DNA of 64,000 nucleotides from JAEYZS01 sp964469265 (GCA_964469265.1 CAYXYF010000009.1:7409-71408), one strand, 5' to 3'. Shown: positions 43,912 to 53,972, counted from the stretch's first letter. The notes: generated from the letters alone by a model not told the origin. Program-made: numbers and translations.

Positions 43912-45441
43912 GTGGATCACAAAAGTTTTAACAATCAATTTAATATCGAAAAACTAATAGACGTTTTAGAGCGACTAAATAACGACCCAGCCGAATTTGC
44001 AAAGCTTAAAGAAGACCATCGAAAAGCCCTACTCATCGCTGCTGGAAGGTTATCTCGCCCACATCGGAATGAACAACGGATTCGCCACAAAGCGATCGCC
44101 AGAGAAGTTCGTTTAAGTAAAGTTATCAAAGATCGTTTTCACCGTTCTCAAACGGGAATCAGAAAAGCCCGAGAAAATCCTGTCTTTGAAGCGCCAACGC
44201 AGCTCAATAGCTCTTATCAAAACGAAGAACGAGTCCTTGAGAGCTACCGGAACTGTTATGTCTGCAAGGCTGAGTTTAATACCCTTCACTTTTTTTATGA
44301 TAGTATGTGCAAACGTTGTGGCGACTATAATTATAAAAAGCGTTTTCAAACAGCGAACCTTGATGGTCAGGTGGTGTTACTGACGGGATCGCGGGTTAAA
44401 ATCGGATTCCATGTAGGGCTTATGCTTTTAAGAGCGGGAGCGCGAGTTATTGCAACCACCCGCTTTCCCGTAGATGCGGCCTTAAGGTATTCTCGGGAAG
44501 AGGATTATCATGTCTGGAAGGACCGTCTTGAAATTTATGGGTTAGACCTCAGACACACCCCGAGTGTAGAGATTTTTACTCGTTACCTTGAACAAAAGCT
44601 GAACCGTTTAGACCATCTCATTAACAATGCAGCTCAAACAGTTCGGCGCCCCCCAGGGTTTTATACTCACCTTCTCCCCAATGAACTGAAGGCCTTTGAT
44701 GAACTTCCTAGCGAAGCTCAGCATTTGCTCAGTTCTTTTGAAAACTGTAAATCCGAACTCAGAACGATATCCGCCGCTGACAGTAGTGGAACCCTTCCTG
44801 TGAGCTGGAGCACCTCAATGAAGCCTGCCATTGGCATTAGCAGTTCAGCACAATTATCACAGATACCTTACAACTATGATCACTCTCTTAAGGTTGAAGA
44901 AATTTTTCCGAGTGGAGAGCTGGATGTTGATCTTCAGCAAGTGGATTTACGCACTACAAACAGTTGGCGTCTGAAACTTCAAGATGTTGAAGTGCCAGAA
45001 ATGGTAGAAGTTCAGTTGGTGAATTCCGTCGCCCCGTTTGTGTTGTGTAGTAAGCTTGCGCCGATTATGAGACGAGATTTTACGGGACAAAAACACATTG
45101 TCAACGTGACTGCAATGGAAGGTAAGTTCTATCGTTTTAAAAAAGAGGACCGGCACCCGCACACAAATATGGCTAAAGCCGCATTAAACATGCTCACGCA
45201 CACAATCTCTGGTGATCTAGTAAAGGACGGCATCTTTACTAATGCAGTTGATACTGGATGGGTCACAGACGAGGATCCCGTTACCTTAGCCAAGTACAAA
45301 CAAACTGTTCATGACTTTCAACCACCGTTAGATATTGTCGACGGTGCGGCACGGATTTGCGATCCCATTTTTGATGGAATATTAACGGGTCACCATTGGT
45401 GTGGTAAGTTTTTAAAAGATTACCACCCCATCGATTGGTAA
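43912..45441 (+). CDS. Short-chain dehydrogenase-like protein with zinc ribbon and altered active site
   Basis: A 509-residue protein from GTG 43912. Residues 1-100 are helical and charged; 118-145 hold a CxxC...CxxC zinc ribbon (CYVCKAEF...MCKRCGD). An SDR Rossmann domain begins at about 150 (VLLTGSRVKIGFHVG; LINNAAQ near 239). The catalytic Tyr of the YxxxK motif is replaced: HTNMAKAAL has Thr four residues before Lys, and the Ser position reads NVTAMEG. It may still bind NAD(P) but probably lacks standard oxidoreductase chemistry. A 90-residue insertion separates the two SDR halves. Confidence 0.65.
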   Translation: MDHKSFNNQFNIEKLIDVLERLNNDPAEFAKLKEDHRKALLIAAGRLSRPHRNEQRIRHKAIAREVRLSKVIKDRFHRSQTGIRKARENPVFEAPTQLNSSYQNEERVLESYRNCYVCKAEFNTLHFFYDSMCKRCGDYNYKKRFQTANLDGQVVLLTGSRVKIGFHVGLMLLRAGARVIATTRFPVDAALRYSREEDYHVWKDRLEIYGLDLRHTPSVEIFTRYLEQKLNRLDHLINNAAQTVRRPPGFYTHLLPNELKAFDELPSEAQHLLSSFENCKSELRTISAADSSGTLPVSWSTSMKPAIGISSSAQLSQIPYNYDHSLKVEEIFPSGELDVDLQQVDLRTTNSWRLKLQDVEVPEMVEVQLVNSVAPFVLCSKLAPIMRRDFTGQKHIVNVTAMEGKFYRFKKEDRHPHTNMAKAALNMLTHTISGDLVKDGIFTNAVDTGWVTDEDPVTLAKYKQTVHDFQPPLDIVDGAARICDPIFDGILTGHHWCGKFLKDYHPIDW

Positions 45442-45443
45442 GA

Positions 45444-47003
45444 TTATTTAAGCTGATAACTCACTTCGGACGCTCGATTTGAAATATTTGATGTCGACGC
45501 CCTTGTTGTTTTCGGCGCAGTCTTTTTTATTGGCGTTCTTGAGACGACGGTTGCTTTTGGTGCTGCCTTAACAATGACTTTTTTAACTGGTGCTTTGGCA
45601 ACGGATTTTGCAACAACTGCTTTTGGTGTTGCTTTGACAGATTTTTGCGCTACTGCCTTTTTTGCTGGTGCTTTTGTAACAACTTTTGCTTTTGGCGCGG
45701 TCTTAACAGTGACTTTTTTAACTGGTGCTTTTGCAACAGATTTTGCAACAACTGCTTTTGGCGCTGCTTTGACTGATTTTTGCGCTACTGCCTTTGCTGG
45801 TGCTTTCGCTACGATGTTGGCCTTTTTTGCTTTCTCCTGGGCTTTAACAGGTGTCTTAACTATTGGATCCGATCTAATTGGCGCTCTTATAAACTCAATC
45901 TTTTTGTCATTAACACGCTCAGGTTGTTCGTTGTGCCTGACCACTCGGGTGCCAGAAGTGTTATTGTTGTTTAATGGAATATAAGCCGCAATAGAGGGTG
46001 TTTCTGGATTGCTTGAGTGAGGAGTGTTTGAACCTTCCGAGAGAGGCCACTGAAGAATGAACTGAAGGTTGAGTTTGCTCTTTGCGTTTCGGAAGTGTTT
46101 GGCCATATTTTCGCTGTTGTAATAGGTCTCTGTCACAATCACTGGATGTGAAGCTTTTCCGAACCTTCCGAGGGCTGACGCAAGATTACCTAGGTGTTTT
46201 GAAGGATCAGAGTAAATATCAACACCGATATACTTTGGCCACTGCCCTGAGGAATCATAAACCCGAAGCGAGTTTTCAACAGCTTTTCCGTGGGCATGAT
46301 TAAACGTGAAACCCACGGTCTTATCTGTAGAGTATTTATTAATATAACGTCTCCAGATAGAATTTAAAAATTCTTGGGCGCCAGAACGATTGGAGAAAGG
46401 ATGCCCCATGGTTTCCACGCCTAAATCATAGAGGATTTTTATCCTTTTACCCTTTGCTGCGGCTTCTACGATGGGAATGGTTTTATCTATCAGATTCCAT
46501 GTGTCTTCGACTCTGTGGATTTGATAGTCTTCAGAGAGTGGATCGGCTTTGTGTTGAGCTGCAAATCTAAAAATTAAGGTGTCAAAATTCTCACTGTCAG
46601 CGTCTTCAATCAGTTTCTTTATATTTTCTTCGATATCCTTATGAATTTTTCCTTTTTGAGGACAGACGACGTGGGAGTAATAGGTACACTTTGCGCCATC
46701 TTCAATATACCAGAGCATGACCGCTAACTTGCTTTGCCCATTTTTGTACATTTCTCCCAGTCGCTTTTTAGCAATTGTTCTGTAAGTGTTGTAATGGAGC
46801 AAGGTGACCTTTACGTCAGTGTTCCACTTGCTATTATCATTGAGATAGTCACCTAAATCCAAAAAAACAAAGTTGGAGCCTGCTCCGTGTGGAAATGCGA
46901 CTGTGTCTGATGGAGCATCTTTTTTGTTTTTACCACCCATGGAAAACGCATTTACAGAGAGTAAAAGGATTGAAGTCATTGTTAATAGAGTTTTAATTCC
47001 CAT
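45444..47003 (-). CDS. Secreted TIM-barrel-like protein with Ala/Lys/Val-rich repeat tail
   Basis: A 519-residue protein with a signal peptide (KTLLTMTSILLLSVNAFS). Residues 30-345 look like a glycoside-hydrolase-type barrel (FVFLDLGDYLND, AVMLWYIEDGAKCTYY, YIGVDIYSDPS, PVIVTETYYNSE, LQFILQWPL), with acids at strand ends, but I cannot name the family. Residues about 385-510 are a basic tail of Ala, Lys, Val and Pro resembling histone H1, including two 45-residue repeats. Such a tail on an exported protein suggests wall or nucleic-acid binding. Confidence 0.6.
   Translation of the reverse strand: MGIKTLLTMTSILLLSVNAFSMGGKNKKDAPSDTVAFPHGAGSNFVFLDLGDYLNDNSKWNTDVKVTLLHYNTYRTIAKKRLGEMYKNGQSKLAVMLWYIEDGAKCTYYSHVVCPQKGKIHKDIEENIKKLIEDADSENFDTLIFRFAAQHKADPLSEDYQIHRVEDTWNLIDKTIPIVEAAAKGKRIKILYDLGVETMGHPFSNRSGAQEFLNSIWRRYINKYSTDKTVGFTFNHAHGKAVENSLRVYDSSGQWPKYIGVDIYSDPSKHLGNLASALGRFGKASHPVIVTETYYNSENMAKHFRNAKSKLNLQFILQWPLSEGSNTPHSSNPETPSIAAYIPLNNNNTSGTRVVRHNEQPERVNDKKIEFIRAPIRSDPIVKTPVKAQEKAKKANIVAKAPAKAVAQKSVKAAPKAVVAKSVAKAPVKKVTVKTAPKAKVVTKAPAKKAVAQKSVKATPKAVVAKSVAKAPVKKVIVKAAPKATVVSRTPIKKTAPKTTRASTSNISNRASEVSYQLK
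45575..45844 (-). repeat. 135-bp tandem repeat encoding the basic tail
   Basis: Two adjacent units, 45575-45709 and about 45710-45844, are nearly identical over their first 80-90 nt and drift afterwards. The period of 135 nt is exactly 45 codons, preserving the frame. The unit itself consists of shorter K/A/V/P motifs, so slippage-driven length change is likely. Confidence 0.8.
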
Positions 47004-47226
47004 ATTAGTTACCCTTTGTCTTTGAAGTTAGCCTCGTCTTTTAACTTGCAAAGACGATACCCATGTACTGCAATAGCGAAGACTTAAAATATAAAAATGT
47101 CGAATCCTTTGACAGCCGTTGAGCGGGAATTGGCCAGCCATTTTGTAGTTTTAAACAAGAGCCCAACTCTCCCCTTTTCCAAAGACAAACTCATGGTAGA
47201 ACACATCCAACCAAAAAGAGGTTACC

Positions 47227-47586
47227 ATGAGACTCAATTTCATCGGCAAGCTCATTATGAAGTGCTTAATTCTCGCTACCGCAACAGTAGCTTCAGCTAA
47301 TTTTGGTGGATTTTCCATGACCGAAACACCTCTCAGCTCAATGGAAGTTTTAATCGATAAATTAATTCATGAAACGAAACTTGATCAGAGATATTTAAAA
47401 AGACCATCCCATCTTTACGGAATCAAAAAGGCACTCCTCAAAGGCTGCTCTCAAGATTACACACTTCTTCGTACGCTGAGTCAGCAAACACTGACAGCTT
47501 CTTCTGGAAATTCTAACGAAGAGAGCGATATCATTCGCCAAGATTTGGTTATCTCTACCGCAAGAATCTACGGCTATCTTGAGTAA
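47227..47586 (+). CDS. Small secreted protein
   Basis: A 119-residue protein with a signal peptide (FIGKLIMKCLILATATVASA). The mature 97 residues are helical with one cysteine and no recognisable domain. AAGAGG lies before the ATG. An overlapping frame beginning at 47097 is less convincing. Function unknown; it precedes the gliding-motor operon and may share its read-through transcript. Confidence 0.55.
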   Translation: MRLNFIGKLIMKCLILATATVASANFGGFSMTETPLSSMEVLIDKLIHETKLDQRYLKRPSHLYGIKKALLKGCSQDYTLLRTLSQQTLTASSGNSNEESDIIRQDLVISTARIYGYLE

Positions 47587-47703
47587 ACTTCTTAGTTCCC
47601 AAAACCGCTCATCTTTCATTTTGCGACGTTTTACGTCACCGTTGCGTAAAAATTATTCATCCATCATTTGCCTGTAATCAACCTAGGCGCTCGTTAACGC
47701 TGG

Positions 47704-47743
47704 CACTGGCCTTGCTCATAAGGTTGCCGGTGGATTCTTTTTT
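47704..47743 (+). terminator. Terminator or attenuator before the gliding operon
   Basis: CACTGG (47704-47709) pairs with CCGGTG (47727-47732) with one G-T pair, and CCTT with AAGG inside it, leaving a 3-nt bulge and a 6-nt loop. TTCTTTTTT follows at 47735-47743. It is 118 nt after the small secreted gene and 45 nt before the next start, so it may be a terminator or a regulated attenuator. Confidence 0.6.
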
Positions 47744-47787
47744 AAGGAAGAGATCCAAAAAGTTAATACACAAAAAAGAGGTATAAA

Positions 47788-48459
47788 ATGGATTTCATTA
47801 CAAATATTTCGAAAGCATTCGACCACGGTGGATTCGTTATGTGGATCATCTTCATTGGTCAAATCGTATCATTAGCAATTATTGCTGAAAGATTTAACGC
47901 GCTCTACTTAAAGCGCAGGTTGAAAAACAAGAAGTTAGCTAAGGCTTTCGAGGCTGACATAAAAAAAGGCAATATGACTACGGTTTTAAATAAAGCCAAA
48001 GCTCTTGGCGAGTCTCAAACCCTAGGAAGAGTCATTGAAGCTGGTGTTCAAGCAGCAATGGATATGGGTGGAAAAGAAGAAATCCAATCCAAAATGGATG
48101 AAGTTCTACTTTCTGAAAACTCTATCTTAGAAAAGCGTACTGGTTTCCTCGCAGCTATCGGTAACATCGGTACCCTTGCTGGATTATTGGGTACAATCAT
48201 CGGTCTTATTGGATCGTTCAACGCGGTTGCAAACTCAAACCCTATTGAGAAAGCAACATTATTATCTCAAGGTATTTCAATGGCGATGTATGCAACAGCT
48301 TATGGTCTGTTAATGGCAATCCCTGCCCTTGTTATGTATGCAGTATACCAAAACCGCGCAACTTCGTTGCAAGAAGATATCAACCAAAGCTCTCTGATGA
48401 TCTTTAACTGGTTAAGCTATGGTTACGAGCCAGTAACTAAAAAACGTATTCTGAAGTAA
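47788..48459 (+). CDS. MotA/TolQ/ExbB-type proton channel (gliding motor, AglR-like)
   Basis: A 223-residue inner-membrane protein with three helices: about 15-40, 115-140 and 155-180. The conserved GNIGTLAGLLGTIIGLIGSF and the Thr/Gly-rich MYATAYGLLMAIPAL helix match the TolQ/ExbB family. With the two ExbD/TolR-like proteins encoded next it should form a proton-driven motor. The following genes make this the Agl-type motor that powers gliding in Myxococcus and, as I recall, is conserved in Bdellovibrio. First gene of a ten-gene operon. Confidence 0.85.
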   Translation: MDFITNISKAFDHGGFVMWIIFIGQIVSLAIIAERFNALYLKRRLKNKKLAKAFEADIKKGNMTTVLNKAKALGESQTLGRVIEAGVQAAMDMGGKEEIQSKMDEVLLSENSILEKRTGFLAAIGNIGTLAGLLGTIIGLIGSFNAVANSNPIEKATLLSQGISMAMYATAYGLLMAIPALVMYAVYQNRATSLQEDINQSSLMIFNWLSYGYEPVTKKRILK

Positions 48460-48489
48460 TTAACTTTTAAGAAAAGCAAGGAACGTATT

Positions 48490-48945
48490 ATGGGCGTCGT
48501 AGGCGAACAAAATAAAAAATCTCTTGATGTAGAAATGAACCTCTACCCTGTCTTTGACGTGTTAGCGGTATGTATCTGTTTTCTGTTGATGACAGTGGTA
48601 TGGATACAAATCGGTCAAGTAAAGACTTCTCAAGCGGTCGGCGGACAAAGCCAAGAAGAAACAAAGAACCCACCATCTGTTTGGTTAACCGTCGATGAGA
48701 AATCTAACGTTATTCTTTCGTTTAAGAATACAAAGAAGTCTTTAAAGGATCAGGTTGTTTCATCAAGACGAGGTCAGCCGAACATAGATTTACTAAAGCA
48801 GAAAATGGAAGAGCTTGCCCAGACAAACGGGCTTGAAATCGCCCTCTTAATGCCAGCTCGTAATACTTCCTATGACAGTGTGATCCAAATTATGGACTCA
48901 CTCAAAGCGGCTCAGATTAAAGATATCGGCTTATCGCCGTTATAA
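48490..48945 (+). CDS. ExbD/TolR-like protein 1 (gliding motor, AglS/Q-like)
   Basis: A 151-residue protein with one N-terminal helix carrying the proton-path Asp23 (LYPVFDVLAVCICFLLMTV) and a periplasmic domain (about 60-151). It is somewhat divergent in sequence, but length, topology and place after the TolQ/ExbB gene fit. Two different ExbD/TolR-type partners follow one channel gene here, as AglQ and AglS accompany AglR in Myxococcus. Confidence 0.78.
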   Translation: MGVVGEQNKKSLDVEMNLYPVFDVLAVCICFLLMTVVWIQIGQVKTSQAVGGQSQEETKNPPSVWLTVDEKSNVILSFKNTKKSLKDQVVSSRRGQPNIDLLKQKMEELAQTNGLEIALLMPARNTSYDSVIQIMDSLKAAQIKDIGLSPL

Positions 48946-48961
48946 AAAGTTAGAGGTTTTT

Positions 48962-49450
48962 ATGTCTAAAAGTATTTTGAATTCACAAGTTATGCGCGGA
49001 CCTCTCGCCAATCAAGGCGCAGTGAAGAAAAAATCTACACGTGCGCAAAAGAATTTAGTGTTTTCAATCAATATGACTGCACTTATCGATGCTTTTGCAA
49101 TCCTAGTTATCTTCTTATTGTCAAACTACAGTGGTGATTCGCATAGTGTGAACGCATCAAACAAAATTACTCTTCCAACCGCAACGCAGGCCGAAATCCT
49201 CACCATGGGTACCGTCGTAAAGCTTGAGGGAAACAAGATCTTCGTTGACGAAAAAGAAATAAGATTCAGAGATCTCGTCACCCAGCTCATCGAGGCTAGA
49301 AAATCAAAAGAGTCAGAGTCCGATGATATTAAAAACTCACTTATTATCCAGGCAGATAGAAGTATTGACTTTGATGTCCTTAGCCCAGTGATTCAAGCGG
49401 GTGGAAGCGCAGGATTTAATCAGTATAAGTTTGCAGCGATGCCAAAGTAA
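48962..49450 (+). CDS. ExbD/TolR-like protein 2 (gliding motor, AglS/Q-like)
   Basis: A 162-residue protein with a longer basic cytoplasmic N terminus (about 30 residues), then a helix with Asp43 (MTALIDAFAILVIFLLSN) and a typical periplasmic domain (KNSLIIQADRSIDFDVLSPVIQAG). This one is the closer match to canonical ExbD/TolR. It lies 16 nt after its paralogue. Confidence 0.85.
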   Translation: MSKSILNSQVMRGPLANQGAVKKKSTRAQKNLVFSINMTALIDAFAILVIFLLSNYSGDSHSVNASNKITLPTATQAEILTMGTVVKLEGNKIFVDEKEIRFRDLVTQLIEARKSKESESDDIKNSLIIQADRSIDFDVLSPVIQAGGSAGFNQYKFAAMPK

Positions 49451-49473
49451 GGCCTAAGACAAAAGGATGTGTT

Positions 49474-52452
49474 ATGAATAAACTTGTAATCGCGATCGTA
49501 TCAATATTGATATCACACTCCACTACTGTAAGTGCTCAGCAGATGGACCTTGCAGCACATACAAGTTTGATTGAAAAGTTAACCCAAGTTATGGGTGTCT
49601 CCGAAGAGACTGTTTCACAACAAAATCTTCGAATCCGTTTAGCTGACCTTCACTCCGAAAGAGCTAGGCTCTACGCAATGGAAAACCAAGGAAAGGGCGA
49701 AGCAACTTACAAAAAAGAAATTGATAAGGACAGAAAAACTGCCCTATCGCTTTACGACAGAGCATTTAAAGTCGCAAAAGGTGAAACTCAGGGAAGAATT
49801 TTACTTCAAATGGCTCACCTCAACCGTCTTCTTGGGCAAAGTAGTAAATCTAAAAAACTTTTTGAACAAATTATTAAGGATAGAAAACGTTATAGTGGAG
49901 AAGTTGTTGCCGAAGCCTTTATTGAAGCTGGCGATATGGAATACAATAGCGGTCAGTTCAGTAAAGCCCTCCGTCATTTCAGAGCTTCTGCTAAGATTAA
50001 GGCGTCTAAACGTAAGTCCTATGCAAACTACAGAATTGCTTGGACGCAATTCCATCTAGGAAATACTAAAACCTCGATTCGACTGATGACTAACCTCCTT
50101 AAAGATACAAATTCCTTTAAAAGAATTGATGGCAGCCACGATAGTTCATTTCAAGAAGAAGCCTCTCGTGATCTTGCAACCTTCTTTGCTAGAAACGACA
50201 TCAAAGCTGCTGATATCCAAACTCTTATCGAGGTATCCCCTGCAAATGTGAAAGAATCAAACCTCACTTATCTTGCTAACGAACTTGACCGCGGTGGAAA
50301 GAAACACAGCTCTCTTCAAGTTTGGTCTATTATTGGAAGCCAGAAAAACCGTGGCGATGAAAAAATCGAAGGTCAAATTAAAATCGCAAGAATTCAGTAT
50401 GATCTTGGCAAAAAAACCGCCACAGTAAAAGAGATCGACATTGCAGCTAAAATGCTAAAAAGAGACTGCGAAGATGCAAAAAATTGTGAAGTCCTACAAC
50501 AACAACTAAGAAAAATTATAACAGATTGGGGTAAAGCAGAAGAAGTTAATCCATCAGCTCAGCTTATCTCTGCATACCAGATCTACACGGATAATTTCGT
50601 TGATCTTGAACTGAGTTACTGGGCAGGTATTGCTGCTCACAAAAGGAAGCAATTTAAAGAAGCTTTTACTTTCTATAAAAAGTCTGCTGAACTTTCCTTT
50701 GAATACCTTAAAGATAAATCTAAAAAAACCAAAGATCGAAACATCAATACGATTTTTGAAGGATCACTTCTTGGGGCAATTGATGTGGCAGAGCAATCAA
50801 AGCTCGTTGACCTCAGAGACGAAGCCTACGCTCAATATATGAAATTAAACCCTGAAGGACAAAAAGCACTCGAAGTTGAGTATCAGATTGCGCATCTTCT
50901 TCTGGAAAAAAAGAAACACTCTGAAGCTGCTAACAAGTTTAGAGAAATCGCCTTAACATCTCGATCTGGCCCAAAATCAATTAAAGATAAGTCCGCAGAT
51001 CTTAGTTTAGATACGTTGGTGATTATTAAAGACGATGAAAAGATCGAAAGCTGGGCCTTAGAATATGCCCAAAAAATTCCTAAACGAAGTTCCGAATTTT
51101 TAGTCATTGCTAGAAAATCGATTTTAAACCAAGCTGCAAATGCGATCAACAATGACAAAGCCTCTGACTCTGAACTTGAGCGCCAATATAAAAAGTTAGT
51201 TAACGCCAATTTAAAAGGCGCTACCAATGCTGACAAGATCAATTTCTACAAGCACAGATCCTTAATTGCCGTAAAAATTAAAGACGTCGAGGCGCTTATT
51301 GCTAGCTCAAACGCTATTTACAACGCCAAGGGCGTAACAGCTGAAGAGAAAAATGAAGCTCTCATTAAGCTCACATGGGCCAATGAAATGAAATTTCACT
51401 TCAAAAGCTCTTACTCAACATACAAACGTGTGAAACCTGCAAAAAACAAAACTGCTGATTACTACTTGAAACTAGGAACATTAGCAGAGCTTGCTGGTTA
51501 CAGTGCTATTTCGCACTACGAGAAATTCATCTCTCATTCCCGAAACAAAACACTACAACGTGAGGTTGCCTTTAGTATTGTGAGGCTTTCAAAAAACAAA
51601 ACAAAGGCCTTTAATAAGCATAGCTCACTTCTATCTGGAAACTTAAAGCTTTATATGCAGGCTGGCTTAATGGCCTATGAACATGGCCGCTCAGCGAGCA
51701 TTAAAAAACAGCTTTTAAGAAAAAGAGGCTCAAGTGCCACTTTCGAAGGCCAGCAGATTGAACGCATTGACGCACTTGCTGATATGAATGCTGATATCAG
51801 AAAACTATCACGACACAAGTTGCGCTCTAGTGGTCCAAAAAATTTAAAAAACTCCATTCAAGAGAGAATTAATCTTATTGCAAAGGTTGAAAGAGCAACC
51901 GACCAAGCAATCCGTAAAAAAGATTTCACACTCCAGCTTGTGGGCCTCTCAAGTCTCAGCGCAGAGAACAAACGCTTAGCTCAAGACATTTTAAAACTTC
52001 CTACACCAAAAGGTTTAAAAGCTCAGCAAAGGGCTGAATACCGAAAGCTTATCGAAGCACAAGTTGCTCCTTACAACGAGAAGAGTCAGCTTCTTTTAAG
52101 CAAGACAGACGAGCTTTGGAACAAGCGTGAAGACTCTATCATCATGGATATTATGGATCTTTCAACTCAAACAAAGAGCGCGGGAAGCAAGTTAGCTACG
52201 GAAGAACTTGCCGCAGTTAACGCCGTTGCAAAGAAATTAAATTACAAGGCTTTGACTCTTACAAAAAAACGTCAACAACGCCAAAAATTGTCACAAGAAC
52301 TCGATAGTGTAAGAAGTTTAGTAGCAAAAAATCCTTTTGATTCCAGACACTTAAAGAAGATGAAGGAAATAGAAACGAAGCTCAATGATGGTCCAATGGT
52401 TGCTTACTTAGACGCTAGGTTAAGTGACCTCAACACAGGAGCACGTAAGTAG
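49474..52452 (+). CDS. Large periplasmic TPR-repeat protein (gliding cluster)
   Basis: A 992-residue exported protein (signal peptide VIAIVSILISHSTTVSAQ). The whole mature part is helical, with tetratricopeptide-like repeats, clearest at residues 85-200 (LYDRAFKVAKG, AFIEAGDMEYNSGQFSKALRHFRAS) and 375-500 (YWAGIAAHKRKQFKEAFTFYKKSAEL). A coiled-coil segment ends the protein. Large TPR proteins act as periplasmic scaffolds in Agl/Glt gliding clusters. I cannot assign a specific Glt counterpart. Confidence 0.75.
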   Translation: MNKLVIAIVSILISHSTTVSAQQMDLAAHTSLIEKLTQVMGVSEETVSQQNLRIRLADLHSERARLYAMENQGKGEATYKKEIDKDRKTALSLYDRAFKVAKGETQGRILLQMAHLNRLLGQSSKSKKLFEQIIKDRKRYSGEVVAEAFIEAGDMEYNSGQFSKALRHFRASAKIKASKRKSYANYRIAWTQFHLGNTKTSIRLMTNLLKDTNSFKRIDGSHDSSFQEEASRDLATFFARNDIKAADIQTLIEVSPANVKESNLTYLANELDRGGKKHSSLQVWSIIGSQKNRGDEKIEGQIKIARIQYDLGKKTATVKEIDIAAKMLKRDCEDAKNCEVLQQQLRKIITDWGKAEEVNPSAQLISAYQIYTDNFVDLELSYWAGIAAHKRKQFKEAFTFYKKSAELSFEYLKDKSKKTKDRNINTIFEGSLLGAIDVAEQSKLVDLRDEAYAQYMKLNPEGQKALEVEYQIAHLLLEKKKHSEAANKFREIALTSRSGPKSIKDKSADLSLDTLVIIKDDEKIESWALEYAQKIPKRSSEFLVIARKSILNQAANAINNDKASDSELERQYKKLVNANLKGATNADKINFYKHRSLIAVKIKDVEALIASSNAIYNAKGVTAEEKNEALIKLTWANEMKFHFKSSYSTYKRVKPAKNKTADYYLKLGTLAELAGYSAISHYEKFISHSRNKTLQREVAFSIVRLSKNKTKAFNKHSSLLSGNLKLYMQAGLMAYEHGRSASIKKQLLRKRGSSATFEGQQIERIDALADMNADIRKLSRHKLRSSGPKNLKNSIQERINLIAKVERATDQAIRKKDFTLQLVGLSSLSAENKRLAQDILKLPTPKGLKAQQRAEYRKLIEAQVAPYNEKSQLLLSKTDELWNKREDSIIMDIMDLSTQTKSAGSKLATEELAAVNAVAKKLNYKALTLTKKRQQRQKLSQELDSVRSLVAKNPFDSRHLKKMKEIETKLNDGPMVAYLDARLSDLNTGARK

Positions 52453-52725
52453 ATGAAAACACTAGCTATCGCATTTTCCATTCTATTTGCTCTTACAGTT
52501 TTTGCTGCACAAAACGCAATGGGCGCACCTAAAGGAAAATCTTCTAAGAAGCCTAAGCCAAAGCTCAGCACAAGCGTTGATTTTACAGACCGTACGGTTG
52601 GCGGGAAATATGTTTATTCCACTGAAGCAATTACTACAGTTGAGAGTGATAAAGCACTAGATGATCTCATTGGCGTAAGAAAAAACTTTAAAGATCGATT
52701 GGAACGATCTGGAAGTCTTAGGTAA
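52453..52725 (+). CDS. Small exported basic protein (gliding cluster)
   Basis: A 90-residue protein whose ATG directly follows the stop of the TPR gene. A signal peptide (TLAIAFSILFALTVFAAQNAMG) precedes a basic, Lys/Ser-rich stretch and the sequence TVGGKYVYSTEAITTVESDKALDDLIGVRKNFKDRL. I do not recognise a family. Its position suggests an accessory part of the motor. Confidence 0.6.
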   Translation: MKTLAIAFSILFALTVFAAQNAMGAPKGKSSKKPKPKLSTSVDFTDRTVGGKYVYSTEAITTVESDKALDDLIGVRKNFKDRLERSGSLR

Positions 52726-52728
52726 GTT

Positions 52729-53955
52729 ATGAAAAAGAAAACAAGTAAGAAACAAATTATCGAGGAAGGAAAGTTTGTTCTTGAAAATAAAAGCGGACAA
52801 GTTGTTCGTGTCATAGACTGGCAAGACAATGCTCCTCTTCATATAATTTACAGACTCGATACTCGCCGAATTGAAACCACGGACGACCTTGAATTCTTGG
52901 ACCTTGAAAATATTGATTACACTCTTTTAGAAAAAGTAAAAAAATCTGACGTTATTGAAAAGCCAGTTAAGATAGGAAAAGTCGGACGACTCAAATATGT
53001 TAAAGAGATTAAAAAGTTTTCGACCTCAGCTGAGCACTCAAAAGACGATACGCAACCCTTCTTTCTTTTATCCCTTAAGTACATTGGCGGATATGCATCG
53101 GCCTTATTGGTGGTGTTATTAATTACTGGCCACTTCATTAAGCCAAAGGTTCAAGAGATCAGAGTCGTAGAAATCATTGAGCGACCAAAAGTTGAAAAGC
53201 CAAAGCCAATTCGACAAGCAAAACAACAACGAACAAAATCAAAAAGAAAAGTTGTCAAGGCCTCTAATAGAAAAACGGCGCCTCGTGCTGCTCGCACAGC
53301 AACTACACGAAAAGCAAAAGTAACGACTAAAGAAATGTCACTCAATCAGATGGGCGCTCTTGGCGCTTTAGGTTCTCTTTCAAAAGGGAGCCAAAAGGGC
53401 GGACTTAACTTAAATAATGTAGCGACATCAAAAGGTGTTGGTCGTGGCGGAAACGCTGGAAGCGGCGGAATGCAAGCCTCAATCTATGGTAAAGGCCTCA
53501 CTGCGGCGCCAGTGGGCAAAGGGCAAAGAGCGGACGGCGGCGGCGGATACGGAACAAAAGGCAAAGGTGGCGGACAAGCTGGATACGGTCAGGTTTCTTT
53601 AGTTGGATCGTCTGGCTCGTTTTTCCAACCCGTGAAATCTGAGGCTTTAGTTGAAGGCGGCCTCACAAGAAACGAAATCTCGGCAGTCATCGAAAGACAT
53701 ATTGGTGAAATCAGATACTGTTACGAGCAAGGTCTTCAAACAAATCCAAAAATGGGTGGCCGCGTTTCCATGAAGTTTTTTATCGCAGCTAATGGTTATG
53801 TTTCTTCAGCGGATATCACAAACACAAGCTTACATTCAAAGATAGTTGAAGGATGTATCACTTCACGGCTCAAATCATGGAAGTTCCCAAATCCTCGCGG
53901 TGGAGTTGTCGTAAAAGTTAATTATCCATTCGTCTTAAGACGTGTTGGCACATAA
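52729..53955 (+). CDS. AgmX/PglI C-terminal domain TonB-like protein (gliding cluster)
   Basis: A 408-residue protein. A cytoplasmic N-terminal domain of about 115 residues is followed by one membrane helix (about 117-140), a basic Pro/Lys/Arg linker, a Gly-rich stretch (QADG-type GYGTKGKGGGQAGYGQ) and an AgmX C-terminal domain (about 305-405), with the typical IRYCYEQGL...GRVSMKFFI...VEGCITSRLKSWKFP. TonB-like energy transfer across the envelope is expected. AgmX-type proteins (GltG/GltJ) are core gliding components. Confidence 0.85.
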   Translation: MKKKTSKKQIIEEGKFVLENKSGQVVRVIDWQDNAPLHIIYRLDTRRIETTDDLEFLDLENIDYTLLEKVKKSDVIEKPVKIGKVGRLKYVKEIKKFSTSAEHSKDDTQPFFLLSLKYIGGYASALLVVLLITGHFIKPKVQEIRVVEIIERPKVEKPKPIRQAKQQRTKSKRKVVKASNRKTAPRAARTATTRKAKVTTKEMSLNQMGALGALGSLSKGSQKGGLNLNNVATSKGVGRGGNAGSGGMQASIYGKGLTAAPVGKGQRADGGGGYGTKGKGGGQAGYGQVSLVGSSGSFFQPVKSEALVEGGLTRNEISAVIERHIGEIRYCYEQGLQTNPKMGGRVSMKFFIAANGYVSSADITNTSLHSKIVEGCITSRLKSWKFPNPRGGVVVKVNYPFVLRRVGT

Positions 53956-53972
53956 AGGGCCAGGAGAAGTTT